DNA of 64,000 nucleotides from Mytilus edulis. Its lineage: Eukaryota; Mollusca; Bivalvia; Mytilida; Mytilidae. The stretch is from contig NC_092345.1 in NCBI RefSeq assembly GCF_963676685.1, positions 44,103,838 to 44,167,837 of the forward strand, given 5' to 3'. Below the pieces are notes generated by a model, which ran no database searches, was not told the DNA's origin, and saw only the letters and a program-made list of their open reading frames with translations. Shown piece by piece: positions 24,770 to 35,665 of this stretch. Position numbers and translations under genes: made by a program. Within the stretch, counting starts at the first letter, position 1, and each line of letters opens with the position of its first letter.

Positions 24770-26130
24770 GTATATATTTATTACCATTGAACCCCAGCAC
24801 AGAAGTTCCTTACATGCGGTCTTCTCAATCAAACGAAACTTGTCAGATAAAACAAATCTTAATTATGTATCAGAATCTTCAATTTATTGAAGGAGGATAT
24901 GACCCGGCAGAAAAAGAAACATAAATGTCACTTTGATTTTGACACATGCAGTGTTTGACAACATTGTCTATCGACAAAGAATGTCTAACGGACCAATAAC
25001 TTTTTGTTTTGTAAGTATTCATTTTTGCAACAAACACAAGCAGACAATATCATTCGTTCTGTTTTATATGCAAATTGAAAAATAGTTATGTTACTGTCTT
25101 AGACCATTCACTTATATAATAAGTCGTTATTCATGTTATTCATTCACACAACTTACGGAATATTTCATTTTCCTGAAACTGAACCATGCACAGTTTTATG
25201 ACTACAAAACGGTACAACTTTCCTTTGTAGTCTTTACTTATGTAGGTGAATAATTATGTTTACTGAAGGATGTATGATCTAAGAACCCTCACTTTATTTT
25301 TTACACTTAACCCTTAATTTTGAAGGAAAAAAAACATAACTTTTCCTTTCTAGATTTACTTGTGCTATTAGATTGTTTTATCTATTTTATCACTATTTGG
25401 TTTATCCCTTTATTGGTGTCTTTGGGATTTATCGGCCAATCGACATTAATATGTTCAAAGAACTATGTCAAACATCTGTCGCAGAAAATGAGAAATGGAA
25501 TGATACAATATACCAGAAAATTCAAACGGATGCACATCTATCTGCTGATAAATTCTCATCAGAGATACCAGTAATAAAACTGTGTACACCAGACACGCAT
25601 TTTGTCTACAAAAGACAAATCAGTGGCGTTTGAATAAAAAAGTTATAAAGGCTTCAAGAGTATTGAAAACACAAAACTTCAAAAGGCTTTCCCAAATACA
25701 GCTAAAGTAGTCTATTCCTGGTGGAAGCAATCTCATTAGTATAACGAAGAATTCAAAGTTTTCTAAACAGTTAATTTATAGTTATGAATTATTCATGTCA
25801 ACACAAAAGTTCTCACTACTGGGCTGGTGATATCTTTTGGAAGAAAATCTAAACCAGCACTATTTTTTTATTTTACTGTCAAATGGAAGGTAAACAATAC
25901 AACTATGCAAATAGTAAAAATATACTAATTTATGTTTTTGTTTTGTATTAAGGAGTTAAATTTCTAATTCAAAGCTTAAGAACCTTTAAAAATCAAATCA
26001 CATGTAAGATTAACACGTGTATAAGGAGAAGGGAATTACGCCACACAGAAAAGTTGTAATGGTTTCAAGGGACTAGTCGATATAGAGTTCATATATGAAA
26101 AGGATAACTAAGATGATACTAGAATGCTGA
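24770..26130. other. Intergenic, one doubtful coding relic
   Basis: Mostly AT-rich. The frame at 25373-25575 reads HYLVYPFIGVFGIYRPIDIN and continues hydrophilic to 25575 before running into a dispersed repeat (25590-25690). It could be a broken receptor fragment, but there is no start, no donor site and no second exon that I can find. Confidence 0.3.
25590..25690 (+). repeat. Dispersed repeat, GTCTACAAAAGAC family
   Basis: ACACCAGACACGCATTTTG, TCTACAAAAGACAAATCAGT and AAAGTTATAAAGGC follow the order of the family copy at 5283-5415. Confidence 0.65.
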
Positions 26131-26133
26131 TAT

Positions 26134-26148
26134 TTTATTCCATTTATT
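26134..26148 (-). terminator. Paired poly(A) signals for the secreted-protein gene
   Basis: AATAAA occurs on the minus strand at 26139-26134 and 26148-26143, about 55-65 bp after the stop codon of the gene ending at 26202. Position and strand fit cleavage and polyadenylation signals. Confidence 0.5.
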
Positions 26149-26201
26149 TGCTTTCCATATTAAAAAATTACAGTAGTTCAGCATACTTTTTCCTTGTATG
26201 T

Positions 26202-29200
26202 TTAGCGTTTGTAGTAACTTCTAGTAAATAAATCATAGGTTGTTTTGTCCTCCTCTACGGGATATGAACCATAGGTTGATTTGTCCTCATCTCCGGAATT
26301 TGACCCTTCACACGAGCTACAGCATATGTCATTATTTGGTTGGTTCTTTTCACATCCATTGCATTTATTTGCTGTACTGTCTCCTTCTCCCAGAGGACAG
26401 TTCTTTGGTACATTACATTCTAAAACTAAAAAAAAAGCAAAAGATGAAAATGTACAACATTCTGTAAAGAATTGTTTTAATTGGTGAGTTCTATAGTTTG
26501 CGCAACAAAACCCATAACCTTTGAGCGAGATTTACCTGTTTTATGCATTGTGTGTGCTAATTTATTAAATTTCCTAATACAAGTTGAGTAAAATTGGAAC
26601 ATAGAAAAGTGGTTTAAACACGGCCGGGATTTGTGATTTGCAATTCTTTCAGCGGAGAAATTTAAGTGCAGTTTTATTTTAGATGATTAAATGTCAAATG
26701 GTTAGCGCTACTGATAATAAAAGCCACAAACTATTTGCTAACTAGTTAATTGAAATATTATTTAAACAAATTTAAGTTTACTGAGCCATACTCACGAGTT
26801 TTCTCTTTTGCTGAAGAAAAAAAAAAGATAGGTGTATTGAATTATGTGATTGATAACGGGGGGAAACCACAGTGCTGATTTTGCATGTTAAATTAATCAT
26901 CGGTCTTCAACTTAAACAATGTATTACACATCATATTGTTGTATATGTGCTTAAAGATATTTAGTTAGCTATCTTCAAAAATCACATGTTATATAATTGT
27001 TGATGAGACAACTTTCGACTGAAGTCAGACTTTGATTTGAGCTAGGTCACCACATGTTTGCAAATGTCAAATGAAATATTTCTTACTTTGACTGTGCTGC
27101 TCTAAACAGATTGCAGTTTATTCAAAGTTTTCTTTAAATTGCTATTTGTATTAAAACAACTGCTCAGCTGGTCACAAATATTAATCAACTGCTGCAGAAT
27201 ACTTCAGTCAAGTCATCAAATAGAACGATGATAAAGTAAAACACACTTACAATCCTACAAGACTAATTCACTTCTTTGATAGTAAACCTTAAGATTATGA
27301 ACACAACTATTCACGTGAAAAAGCTGCAATCTTAGTGTGAAAACAAGAATGTGTCCATAGTACACGAATGCCCCACTCGCACTATCATTTTCTATGTTCA
27401 GTGGACCGTGAAATTGGGGTCAAAACTTTAATTTGGCATTAAAATTAGAAAGATCATATCATAGGGAACATGTGCACTAAGTTTCAAGTTGATGTAACTT
27501 TAACTTCATCAAAAACTACCTTGACCAAAATCTTTAACCTGAACTTCGCCCTATCATTTTCTATGTTCAGTGGACCATGAAATTGGGGTCAAAACTATAA
27601 TTTGGCATTAACATTAGAAAGATCATATCATGGGAACAAGTGTACTAAGTTTCAAGTTGATTGGACTTCAACTTCTTCAAAAACTACCTTCACCAAAAAC
27701 TTTAACCTGAAGCGGACGGACGAATGGAGGCACAGACCAGAAAACATAATGCCCCTCTACTATCGTAGGTGGGGCATAAAAATGTTTTCGACTCCAGACT
27801 AGAGCGCGCCTTTCATTGTTATTGCAACATGCACATTTTATTTGTACTTACCGACCCATACTTGTGGTTTGCTGGTTAGTTTCGCAGGAGAGCAGATGTC
27901 ACACAAATTCGGGGGAGAGTCCAGTTGGTCTGTGTTACAAATAAATCATCATAAAACTGTATTAGTGAACTATTAGGAATATGGAAAGGTTGATATAACA
28001 AAGTAGTATGTAATAATTGCAAAAACTTATACGGTTTACCAGACTTGCTAGTGTGGTCTTAACATAACAAAACATTACATCTGTACACATTTGGAATATG
28101 TAGCCCTGATTGATTAGATAAGGCAATGGTAGTTAAAAACTATGTTCAAAATTCATGAGAGTTATAGTAAAACTTATGTAGTAACGATTTTCTTCTATTT
28201 GCCTTATGCGGTAACACTATTTGGTGCAGTTTTAGGGTAAGGATCACACCCTTGTAAATGAAGTTCGTTCAACATGCACGAGCGTAATATACACATTAGA
28301 TATGACTGGGATATGTTGAGATGCAAGAACCCATTGAAATGTAGTTGAAGATAGATGGAATGTCATCAATTTGTCTGAAAGGGACATTCAAGAACTTTGA
28401 AAGAGGGACGAAAGATACCAGAGGGACAGCCAAACTCATAAATCGAAAATAAACTGACAACACCATGGCTAAAAATGAAAAAAAGACAAACAGACAAACA
28501 ATAGTACACATGACACAACATAGAAAACTAAAGAATAAGCAACACTAACCCGGAAGGGTAAGCAGATCCTGCTCCACAGTTGGCACCCGTTGTGTTTCTC
28601 ATGGTATAACAAATACGGTAATTAGTCTAATACGGTAGGTCGCATTTTATTTGTCGTTGAGAAGGTTTCGTATATATTCTTTTTTCAAAGACTGTCTGTT
28701 GAAATATCAATCCAGCATATTCAACAAATATGCTGTCGATCAAGAAATCCGACATTATGGGGAATAGGATTTGCTTATTCTGCCAGAGCACCTGAGCTAG
28801 CCTCTAGCTTTTGGTAGGTTTGTGTTACCAAAGAAACTGCGTTGTAAAAAAAAATGTAATGTAAAATTAAACCTAAAGTGGACAACGCAGACTGCATGGC
28901 TTTGCATTAAGAGATACCGACAAAAGGTAAACTATCAAAATACCGAACTCCAAGGAAAATTCAAAAGCTCAAACACATATAAAACGAATAGAAAAAATTG
29001 ACATATTCATGGCTTAGTACAATTATTGATCATCAAACAGTTAATCTATCAAGAAAACAATATGCAATAGTTATCAAAAATACTAGGAATATGATTAAAT
29101 ACGCCAGATGCGCGTTTCGTCTATATAAGACTCATCAGTGACGCTCAGATCAAAATAGTTATAAAGCCAAACAAGTACAAAGTTGATACCAATTGTATTT

Positions 29201-31171
29201 CCTGTGCTACTATGGTTAAATTTTCCAGTGTATACCCTAATTTCAGCATTTCTCTTTACTTTTCTACTTTTGAGATAATTGAACTTACATAGATTCGTTT
29301 CTATCACAACAAAGCTATCATCACACACGTCGTTAACCTTTATACATCTGTAAATGTCTTTATTGGCACCTCGTCTGAAAAAAAATTACACAATGTATCA
29401 TTGAAAAAATAACTGTGTATTTGCTGAGGCTAATTTTTCCCCAAATTGATTGTTTTGTTATTTATTTCAGTTTGAATAGCATCCTTTATACATCTGTAAA
29501 TGTCTTTATTGGCACCTCGTCTGAAAAAAAGTTACACAATGTATCATTGATAAATAACTGTGTATTTGCTGAGGCTAATTTTTCCCCAAATTGATTGTTT
29601 TGTTATTTATTTCAGTTTGAATAGCATCATACCAGACAATTTTCATTTCGACAACACAAAAATAAGATTTTTACAAAAAAGAAAACGACTGAAACGGCAT
29701 TTAACTCACCTGTTAACAATGAACGGTCCTTCTCTAATCAAACACTCTATGACAGTGTCAGGTGCAATCTTTAATTGGTATGCATTTGGCACAAGAAGAT
29801 CTACTTCGGCAGCGTCATTGTAGAATGTTCGCTCTTGCCAATTACATGGCCATGAACACATACAGTTCACTTAAAACAGAATGTACATATGTGTAAAAAG
29901 TAAGATCACAAAAATACTGAACTTGGAGGAAAATCTATTCGGAAAGTCCATAATCACATGGCAAAATCAAATAACAAAACGCATCAAAAACGAATGGACA
30001 AGAACTGTCATATTCCTGACTAGGTACAGGCATTTTCAAATGTAGAAAATGGTGGATTAAACCTGGTTTTATAGCGCTAACCCTCTCACTTTGATGACAG
30101 TCTCGTCAAATTCCGTTATATTTACATAGATGCATAAACTAAATAGACACAATAAATAAAATAGTCAAAATATGGGTACATCAGTCATCATCGTATAACA
30201 ATTTTAAAAGGGACAATTTAACAGAACAAAAAAAACATCTATCTACAAACACATTCATTGATTTGTGTGTCTGACGTTGTCTTGGTATTGATTTCTATCA
30301 CTACCAATTGTAAAATTGTCAGTTTACGTCATTATATTTTATAACATCTACACGAAAATCAAATTGTTGTTTAATTCCGCGCATTCTTACAATATTATGT
30401 CGCTGTTTATCGCTAAAAACTAATAGAGATTGCTTATTAAAAAAAGTATCAGAAAAAACTAAAACAATACCATATGAGAAAAAGAATATTTGCCAATATT
30501 AATATATATTTACACCAGCTTATTTCAGAATACACACAAAAACAAACTGATTATAAGAACTAATTGCTTTTTATTGGAAAAGATAAGCAACAAAGTATAT
30601 ATGTATGTATTTTAAAGTAAATAAACTCATCAAAGATGCCAGGATTAAATTTTGTATTTACGCCAGACGCGCGTTTTGTCTACAAACGACTCAGACGTGA
30701 CGCTCAAATCCAAAAACAGGCCAACAAAAGTGCGAAGTTGAAGAGCATTGAGGACCAAAATTCCTTGAAGTTTTGCCTAATACCGCTAATGTCATCTAAT
30801 CATGAGGTAGAAAAGCCTTAGTATTTAAAAAATTCAAAAGTTTTGTAAACAGAACGATTTTGAAAGAGACGACTCTTACACCAGCTATTGAATGAGCATA
30901 ATTGACCAACTTGATTTTAATCATCACAAATTACCTTTTTGTAAACGTTTTAGACAACAAGACTACAATATAAAGCAATATTTTAATATGTTAGATGTAT
31001 TTCAACACTCAATAAGTATTTCGAATACAAATATCTTAATGTGAAACAGTATGATACTTTTCAAATTAAACGATTTCACAGTACTATTTATAAGTAAGTG
31101 ATAACATATTTACCTGGTTTATAGCAAAAAAGAACAGCGAACACCAAAGCAATCGTTGCATTAAGAAACAT
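26202..31171 (-). CDS. Unrecognised secreted cysteine-rich protein, six exons
   Basis: I do not recognise the family. Coding exons on the minus strand: 31171-31114, 29869-29710, 29374-29289, 27929-27852, 26810-26796 (microexon) and 26419-26202. Every intron is GT-AG, and the phases (1, 2, 1, 1, 1) agree throughout. The spliced length is 615 nt, or 204 residues. Residues 1-16 form a signal peptide (MFLNATIALVFAVLFC). Exon 2 starts VNCMCSWPCNW; exon 3 has YRCIKVNDVC; exon 4 has NLCDICSP. The last exon is cysteine-dense (CNVPKNCPLGEG, KCNGCEKNQPNND, CCSSCE) and ends in an acidic tail with two imperfect EDK[ST]TY repeats. About 15 cysteines are predicted in the mature chain. An upstream in-frame ATG at 31306 is possible, but it would bury the signal sequence. 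Extracellular location is inferred. Exon 5 is the least certain. Confidence 0.7.
26419..26427 (-). promoter_or_regulatory. Tandem in-frame 3' splice sites of the last exon
   Basis: The minus strand reads TTTTTTAG then TTTTAG before AATGTAATG. Splicing at the first AG ends the intron at 26426 and adds two residues; splicing at the second ends it at 26420. Both keep the frame, so 204- and 206-residue isoforms are possible. Confidence 0.5.
26796..26810 (-). CDS. 15-nt microexon of the secreted-protein gene
   Basis: On the minus strand a pyrimidine tract ends in TTCTTCAG, followed by CAAAAGAGAAAACTC and the strong donor GTGAGTATG. Fifteen bases keep the frame (phase 1 on both sides) and would add AKEKT between the CDIC exon and the last exon. 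It could be constitutive or an alternative cassette; without it the reading frame is also intact. Confidence 0.5.
27368..27777. mobile_element. 410-bp element with ATGCCCCAC inverted ends
   Basis: ATGCCCCAC (27368-27376) and GTGGGGCAT (27769-27777) are perfect inverted termini; a second ATGCCCCTC lies just inside the right end. The interior holds two copies of a roughly 170-bp block (27385-27552 and 27553-27700), each with TCAGTGGACC, TTGGGGTCAAAACT and AAACTACCTT. The open frame at 27602-27802 is a translation of this repeat. Non-autonomous, superfamily unknown. It lies in intron 4 of the secreted-protein gene. Confidence 0.7.
28365..28600 (-). repeat. Dispersed repeat, CATGGCTAAAAATGAAAAA family
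   Basis: It shares AGAGGGACGAAAGATACCAG, AAATAAACTGACAACACCATG and AATAGTACACATGACACAAC with 62700-62880; reversed copies are at 37196-37375 and 62370-62545. The adjacent CCGGAAGGGTAAGCAGATCC matches, reversed, the 33935-33960 copy. The open frame 28296-28511 is its translation. Confidence 0.7.
29096..29200 (+). repeat. Dispersed repeat, GCGCGTTTCGTCTATATAAG family
   Basis: ACGCCAGATGCGCGTTTCGT, AAGACTCATCAGTGACGCTC and AAAGCCAAACAAGTACAAAG give one of the best-preserved copies of this family in the window. It lies in intron 3 of the secreted-protein gene. Confidence 0.75.
29337..29627 (-). repeat. Recent tandem duplication, 146 bp, copying a splice acceptor
   Basis: The segment 29337-29482 is repeated at 29483-29627 with about two substitutions and one missing base. 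On the minus strand each copy contains a pyrimidine tract, the acceptor TTTTTTTCAG and the first 38 bases of exon 3 of the secreted-protein gene. The upstream copy lacks the rest of the exon and its donor, so it is a decoy acceptor. Confidence 0.85.
29885..30135 (-). repeat. Dispersed repeat, TAGAAAATGGTGGATTAAAC family
   Basis: It contains GGACAAGAACTGTCATATTC, TACAGGCATTTTCAAATG and GGTTTTATAGCGCTAA. Related copies are at 53985-54245 (same strand), at 34040-34275 and 36535-36665 (reversed), with partial copies at 28890-28990 and 59030-59110. Reversed copies yield a recurrent spurious peptide beginning MTVVFHSFDEF. Confidence 0.7.
30650..30800 (+). repeat. Dispersed repeat, GACGCGCGTTTTGTCTACAA family
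   Basis: CGCCAGACGCGCGTTTTGTC, GTGACGCTCAAATCC, GAAGAGCATTGAGGACCAAA and CTAATACCGCTAATGTCATC extend the family further 3' than the other copies. The open frame 30636-30821 is its translation. Confidence 0.7.
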
Positions 31172-31309
31172 GCTGAAGTTGGAAGTGCTAAAATCTACAC
31201 TGACGAAAAACAACCTTTTGGTGTAGCGACTTTCTTGAAAGGTTGTAATATATATTTTGCAATTATCCTTTTTGTGCTTTATCGAAAGCAACGAATTAAA
31301 TTGCATATA

Positions 31310-33180
31310 TTGACAAGTGTCTTATTGTGATTGGATGAAAATCTCTTTCATTCGAAAAATCAGTTTTAAAAATCAATGATTGTATTCTTTTGAATGCACA
31401 AAAATAATTTAGAAAAAAATGTATACATTAATAAATACATAAATATATATATATCAAGAGCGGCTTATGTGAAAACAATAACGATACTTGCAAGCACCTG
31501 TTACAACCAACATCAAAAGCACAGCTATTTCTTTGAAAGTTGTATTATACATTAATTTCATTTAAAAAATTTATAGGTTTTTTAGATATGTCAAAATTGA
31601 TTACGAATTGAAATCGTAGGAAGAATACCATCTAACGGATTCAAATAAACGTTAAGAGTTGGGTTTAGAAGACAAAGTGATGATATGATGAATATTCTCT
31701 GAATTAGACTCAAAGCAATCACCATACACATCATCAATTTTAAAATGTCTTCCAGAAGGAGTAGACGAACACAGAAACTAGCGCTTTCATAAATGTATGG
31801 CCGCAGGACAATCTGCAGTAATTCACAAGTCACAAGTCGGAAAAGAATTGATTATGACATGGAAAGAAAAGGACGAAAAGACGAAAAAGTCAACGAGACT
31901 CTACAAAAAAAAATGAAAATTTAACAACACGAACCTAAGAAAAAACCGAGAGTAAAGTTAAGTATTCCTGAAAGATAAGCAGGCCATGTGGAACTTGTCG
32001 TGTTCTTCACGTACAAATTCTGTGGCAAGTCTCGTTCAGTGATGGCACAAATGGGGGAAAGAAACAATGCAAAATAGCGTACTTAAAAGGTCAAATATGG
32101 CAGCACATATGAAAAAGAAGGGAAGGATGTGTAAGTTCAGGGTAAACACTTATATAAATCAAAATCTAACGTCCAACAAACTTAAGGACACAATCTCCGG
32201 CGCAGAGATCATATCCGTTCCGTTCAATACTTTGTAACACTACACTCATAGTTGAAAAAGGCTAAACTCATCAGATGTATAAAAATACAAAAAATACAAA
32301 TACAAGTGGACGTGGCCGGGTACTTGTACATCCCACTACAAAAAGACACTAAGTACAGATCTGAGAGTACTCGCAGTTACTTACAAATAGTTCAACGCCA
32401 ATAACAACTAATTAAAAAAAATCATGCATCTAAGACTAAATTATCGATCCGTACACATCCAACATCCAATGGATTTAGTGTAAAGACGTCATAAACAGTC
32501 AGAGAAAGACATGACCTTTTAATATATGAAAACACTAGATGTAAGAAGATTTTTACTACTATAAACTTTATGAAAACTTTGGGCGAGACTACAGTGCAAC
32601 TAGCCTTTTTTATACTTGATGCTAGGAGATTTAACTGGCGGTACTGAAACTTGTATATCTATAGATAGGTCTCTTCGTAGCCTTAAAAGTGTGGTGCTTC
32701 TCTTCATAGCCTTAGAAGTGGGAGCGTTTCGTAGGATTCTAAAACACATATACCGCATAGGCAGCTTTACAATGCCCCGAAATGACAATGTAAAGCAATT
32801 CAAACGAGAAAACTAACGGCCTAATTTATGTACAATAAATGAACGAAAAACAAATATGTAACACATAAACAAACGACAACTACTGAATTACAGGCTCCTG
32901 ACTTGGGACAGACATATACAAAGAGAATGTGTCGGTCCCAAACAAGTACTGTAAAAATGCAGGTTCGAATACAGAAATCTTTAGGTATTATCAATTCTGG
33001 ATATGGCAGATGTACCGTAAGGCTAAAGTTTAGGATACGTTCATCTTTATTGTCACATTATGTTTACCGTACTCATATTTTCATAACTCTATACCGGATC
33101 GGTATCATTCTTGGCGGCTAACAAAAGTACTTATTGAAAGCTATGGCTCCTTGTCCAGATTTGGATATACGTAATGTCGT
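31310..33180. repeat. Repeat-like intergenic block, family unknown
   Basis: The 31600-33120 stretch has a base composition and short overlapping open frames on both strands (31591-31833, 32600-32816, 32903-33121) unlike the flanking DNA. A duplicated TCTTCGTAGCCTTAAAAGTG / TCTTCATAGCCTTAGAAGTG phrase (32670-32725) and GGACGTGGCCGGGTACTTGT are characteristic of moderately repetitive mussel DNA, to my recollection. No domain or splice structure was found, so I do not call a gene. Confidence 0.4.
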
Positions 33181-33443
33181 TTTTGTTTGATCAACGTCTT
33201 GATGTTCAAATATTATATGATAAGGGTTTTAATTTCAAATATTATGATGTCGTGAATCGCTGAAGAGACATTATTTGTCAAAATGCTCATCTGGTGCAAT
33301 AAAATTGGTACCGGCTATTTAATTGAATTTTGCATATATGATAAATGGACGTACGAAAATAATGGGTAGTGGTATATTGAAAAATGTCGCTTATTTTGCG
33401 CTTTATTATTGAGAAAAATGTACCATATTTTACTAAATAAAAC

Positions 33444-33540
33444 CACAGGCACTTATCTCAGAAAAAAATATTTCCTATATACCTTAAAATAACAGGTATA
33501 TATAGGTATATAGGATTTTTTTCTGCGACAAGCGCCTGTG
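33444..33540. mobile_element. 97-bp near-palindromic snap-back element
   Basis: The left arm 33444-33483 and right arm 33505-33540 are inverted copies sharing CACAGGC, TCAGAAAAAAA/CGCAGAAAAAAA and CCTATATACC, with a 21-bp centre that is itself partly palindromic (TATATAGG). This is probably a tiny foldback MITE. Confidence 0.65.
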
Positions 33541-33929
33541 TCCAACACGTAGTAATTTTGCCGAAATGCAATATATCCATATTGGCAACAAGGACTTTCT
33601 TAAAAGTTAACACCGTTAGTTATTTATAATTACTTTTTGAACATTACAAAACCTTCATCATACTTTTAGACGTTTTGATTGGCAACATGTGGTTTCAGTC
33701 AGGTGGATTAATAATCTCTTATTATGCACTACAACTGACTGGCCGCATTGTTTGTGTACTCATATAAAGCATTGTTTATACCTAACCTTCTCAAACAATA
33801 GAGGAAAAAACATCTTCAGTTGCACAGTTGTTTACTTTTACTTTAAGATATATTGATGATGTCCTGTCCCTTAATCCACATTTCACTGTGTGCTTACATC
33901 TCACAATTCAAATAAACTAAAGATTAAGG

Positions 33930-34275
33930 ATCTGCTTACCCTTCCGGAGCACCTGAGATCCTCCCCAGTTTTGGTTGGGTTCGTGTTGCTGTTGTATCCC
34001 TATTTGTGACCTTTTTAACCTTTTGTGTCTGTTTGTTTTGTTCACACATCGTTGTCAATATAATGGAATTTGATGTGACAGTCATACAAGTGAGAGGTTT
34101 AGCTAGGCTTTAATACCTGGTTCAGTCCACTATTTTCTACATAAGAAATGCCTGTACTAAGTCAGGAATATGACAGTTGTTTTCCATTCGTTTGATGAGT
34201 TTGAGCTTTTGATTTCGCCATTTGATTACGGACTGTCCGTTTTTAATTTTCCTCGAAGCTTTTTTTATTTACTTT
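33930..34275 (+). repeat. Dispersed repeats: GGATCTGCTTACCCTTCCGG and MTVVFHSFDEF families
   Basis: GGATCTGCTTACCCTTCCGG then AGCACCTGAGATC opens the block. After 34040 the phrases CAATATAATGGAATTTGATG, GAGAGGTTTAGCTAGGCTT, AGTCAGGAATATGACAGTTG and GATTACGGACTGTCCGTTTT follow, the reverse complement of the family at 29885-30135. A long open frame (34170-34481) runs out of it. Confidence 0.65.
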
Positions 34276-34397
34276 CCCTGTTCGAATACAACAATATTCG
34301 GGTTCGACTTTTAAGATTCAAGACTATTACATTCATCTTGTTTGAAAAATATGGCAAGATGGGATCCAGCTATAAATTATCTCATTTCCTTCAAACG

Positions 34398-34468
34398 TCT
34401 GTTAAATTCCATGATTTTCGCGTTTCTGTATACTATGAACAAACGCAAAAATCATGGAATTTAACAGA
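34398..34468. repeat. 28-bp inverted repeat with 15-bp loop
   Basis: Arm 34398-34425 (begins TCTGTTAAATTCCATGATTT) is inverted at 34441-34468 with one mismatch. The loop is CTGTATACTATGAAC. It is the strongest simple hairpin in the window, in an otherwise gene-free region. Confidence 0.85.
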
Positions 34469-35079
34469 AAAAACAAAATAATAAAGGACTTTATAAAAAA
34501 GGGAGAGGGCTTTAAATAATCTTCCTGTCTCTAAGTACCTATGAATTTTGATGACTTTTCTAGAAATTCTCATCTGGTTCAATAAAATTGGTACCGGCTA
34601 TGATTTAAAACTGCGAAAATAAATTGACGTCCGGGAATCATAGGTACTAGCTATGTTATTAATCTGCGCACTAGTGTTGCATAATCAAGAAAAAAACGAA
34701 AATGATCATTTAAGATTTTAATTTAGAGTACAAGCAGAAAACAATGACATTGTTCATATGTGAAAATAATAAAAACATATTCTTTGAAAGCAATTGTTTT
34801 GTTACAATCAGTGAACACTAGACAAATATTTCTACATATGTTGTATCGTAAATGTAATTAAAAAAAAATGATTTGATATCAATTACACATTTAAAGCTAG
34901 TCAGAATTGCCATGAATCAAATAGATTACAATTGCAGTTGGAGAACAAAAAGAAAACAGTTGCATTGTTGTAACATAAATTGATACTATCAAATAAAGAT
35001 TTGTAAAAATCAAAAGTCACTGTGTAATTAACTGTTAAACAAAAGTTTAACAAACGCCCTGTTCTAAAAATAAGTCCAC

Positions 35080-35440
35080 ATCGTTTGTTCGTCCTGAATG
35101 TTCTTGTATTTATTTGTACTGTATTCCTGTCATGTAATGGTGTCATTTTGGTGTTATATTTAACATTACCATTAAAGTGCAAGGTTAGGCTAGCCACAAA
35201 CCAGGTTCAACCCACTATTTTTTTTCTTAAAATGTCCTGTACCAAGTCAGGAAAATGGCCATTGTCATAGTTGGTTTCTGTGTGTGTTACTTTTTAGTGT
35301 TGTTTTTCTGTTGTGTCATAGTTCTCCTCATATATTTGATGTGTTCCCCCAGTTTTAGTTTGTAAGCCGGATTTTTTTTCTCTCAATCGATTTATGAATT
35401 TCAAACAGCGGTATACTACTGTTGCCTTTATTTCGTACAA
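35080..35440 (+). repeat. Dispersed repeat, second copy of the 21405-21785 family
   Basis: GTGTTATATTTAACATTACC, GGCTAGCCACAAACC, AAATGTCCTGTACCAAGTCA, CCCCAGTTTTAGTTTGTAAG and ATTTCAAACAGCGGTATACT appear in the order of the first copy. Confidence 0.7.
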
Positions 35441-35650
35441 AGTAAAAACACACAGTTCATAGGACCTCGGTAAAATTGAAAGTTATTGTGCCTAAAAAAA
35501 ATAGCCGTCATAAATTGCTGATATAAACATCGAGATTGTTTTACGTAGGTTTTTAAGGATAAAGTTTTGCTGCAATTTGCATTCTAATATCCATACCAGA
35601 AATTATTGCTTTTTTCAATCGACGTTTTTGGTACAGTTTTACGGGGGAGA

Positions 35651-35665
35651 GGGGGGGGGGGGGGG
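35651..35665 (+). repeat. G15 homopolymer after GGGGGAGA
   Basis: A run of 15 guanines preceded by GGGGGAGA stands out in AT-rich DNA and could form a G-quadruplex. A run of 11 guanines is at 23293-23303. Confidence 0.8.

Noticed and set aside
32600..33121. Overlapping 66-72-codon frames on both strands
   Set aside because: No domain, start context or splice sites; the block looks like moderately repetitive DNA.
34170..34481. 103-codon open frame starting MTVVFHSFDEF
   Set aside because: It is the translation of a dispersed repeat that recurs at 36535-36665 and, reversed, at 29885-30135 and 53985-54245; it also runs through the 34398-34468 hairpin.
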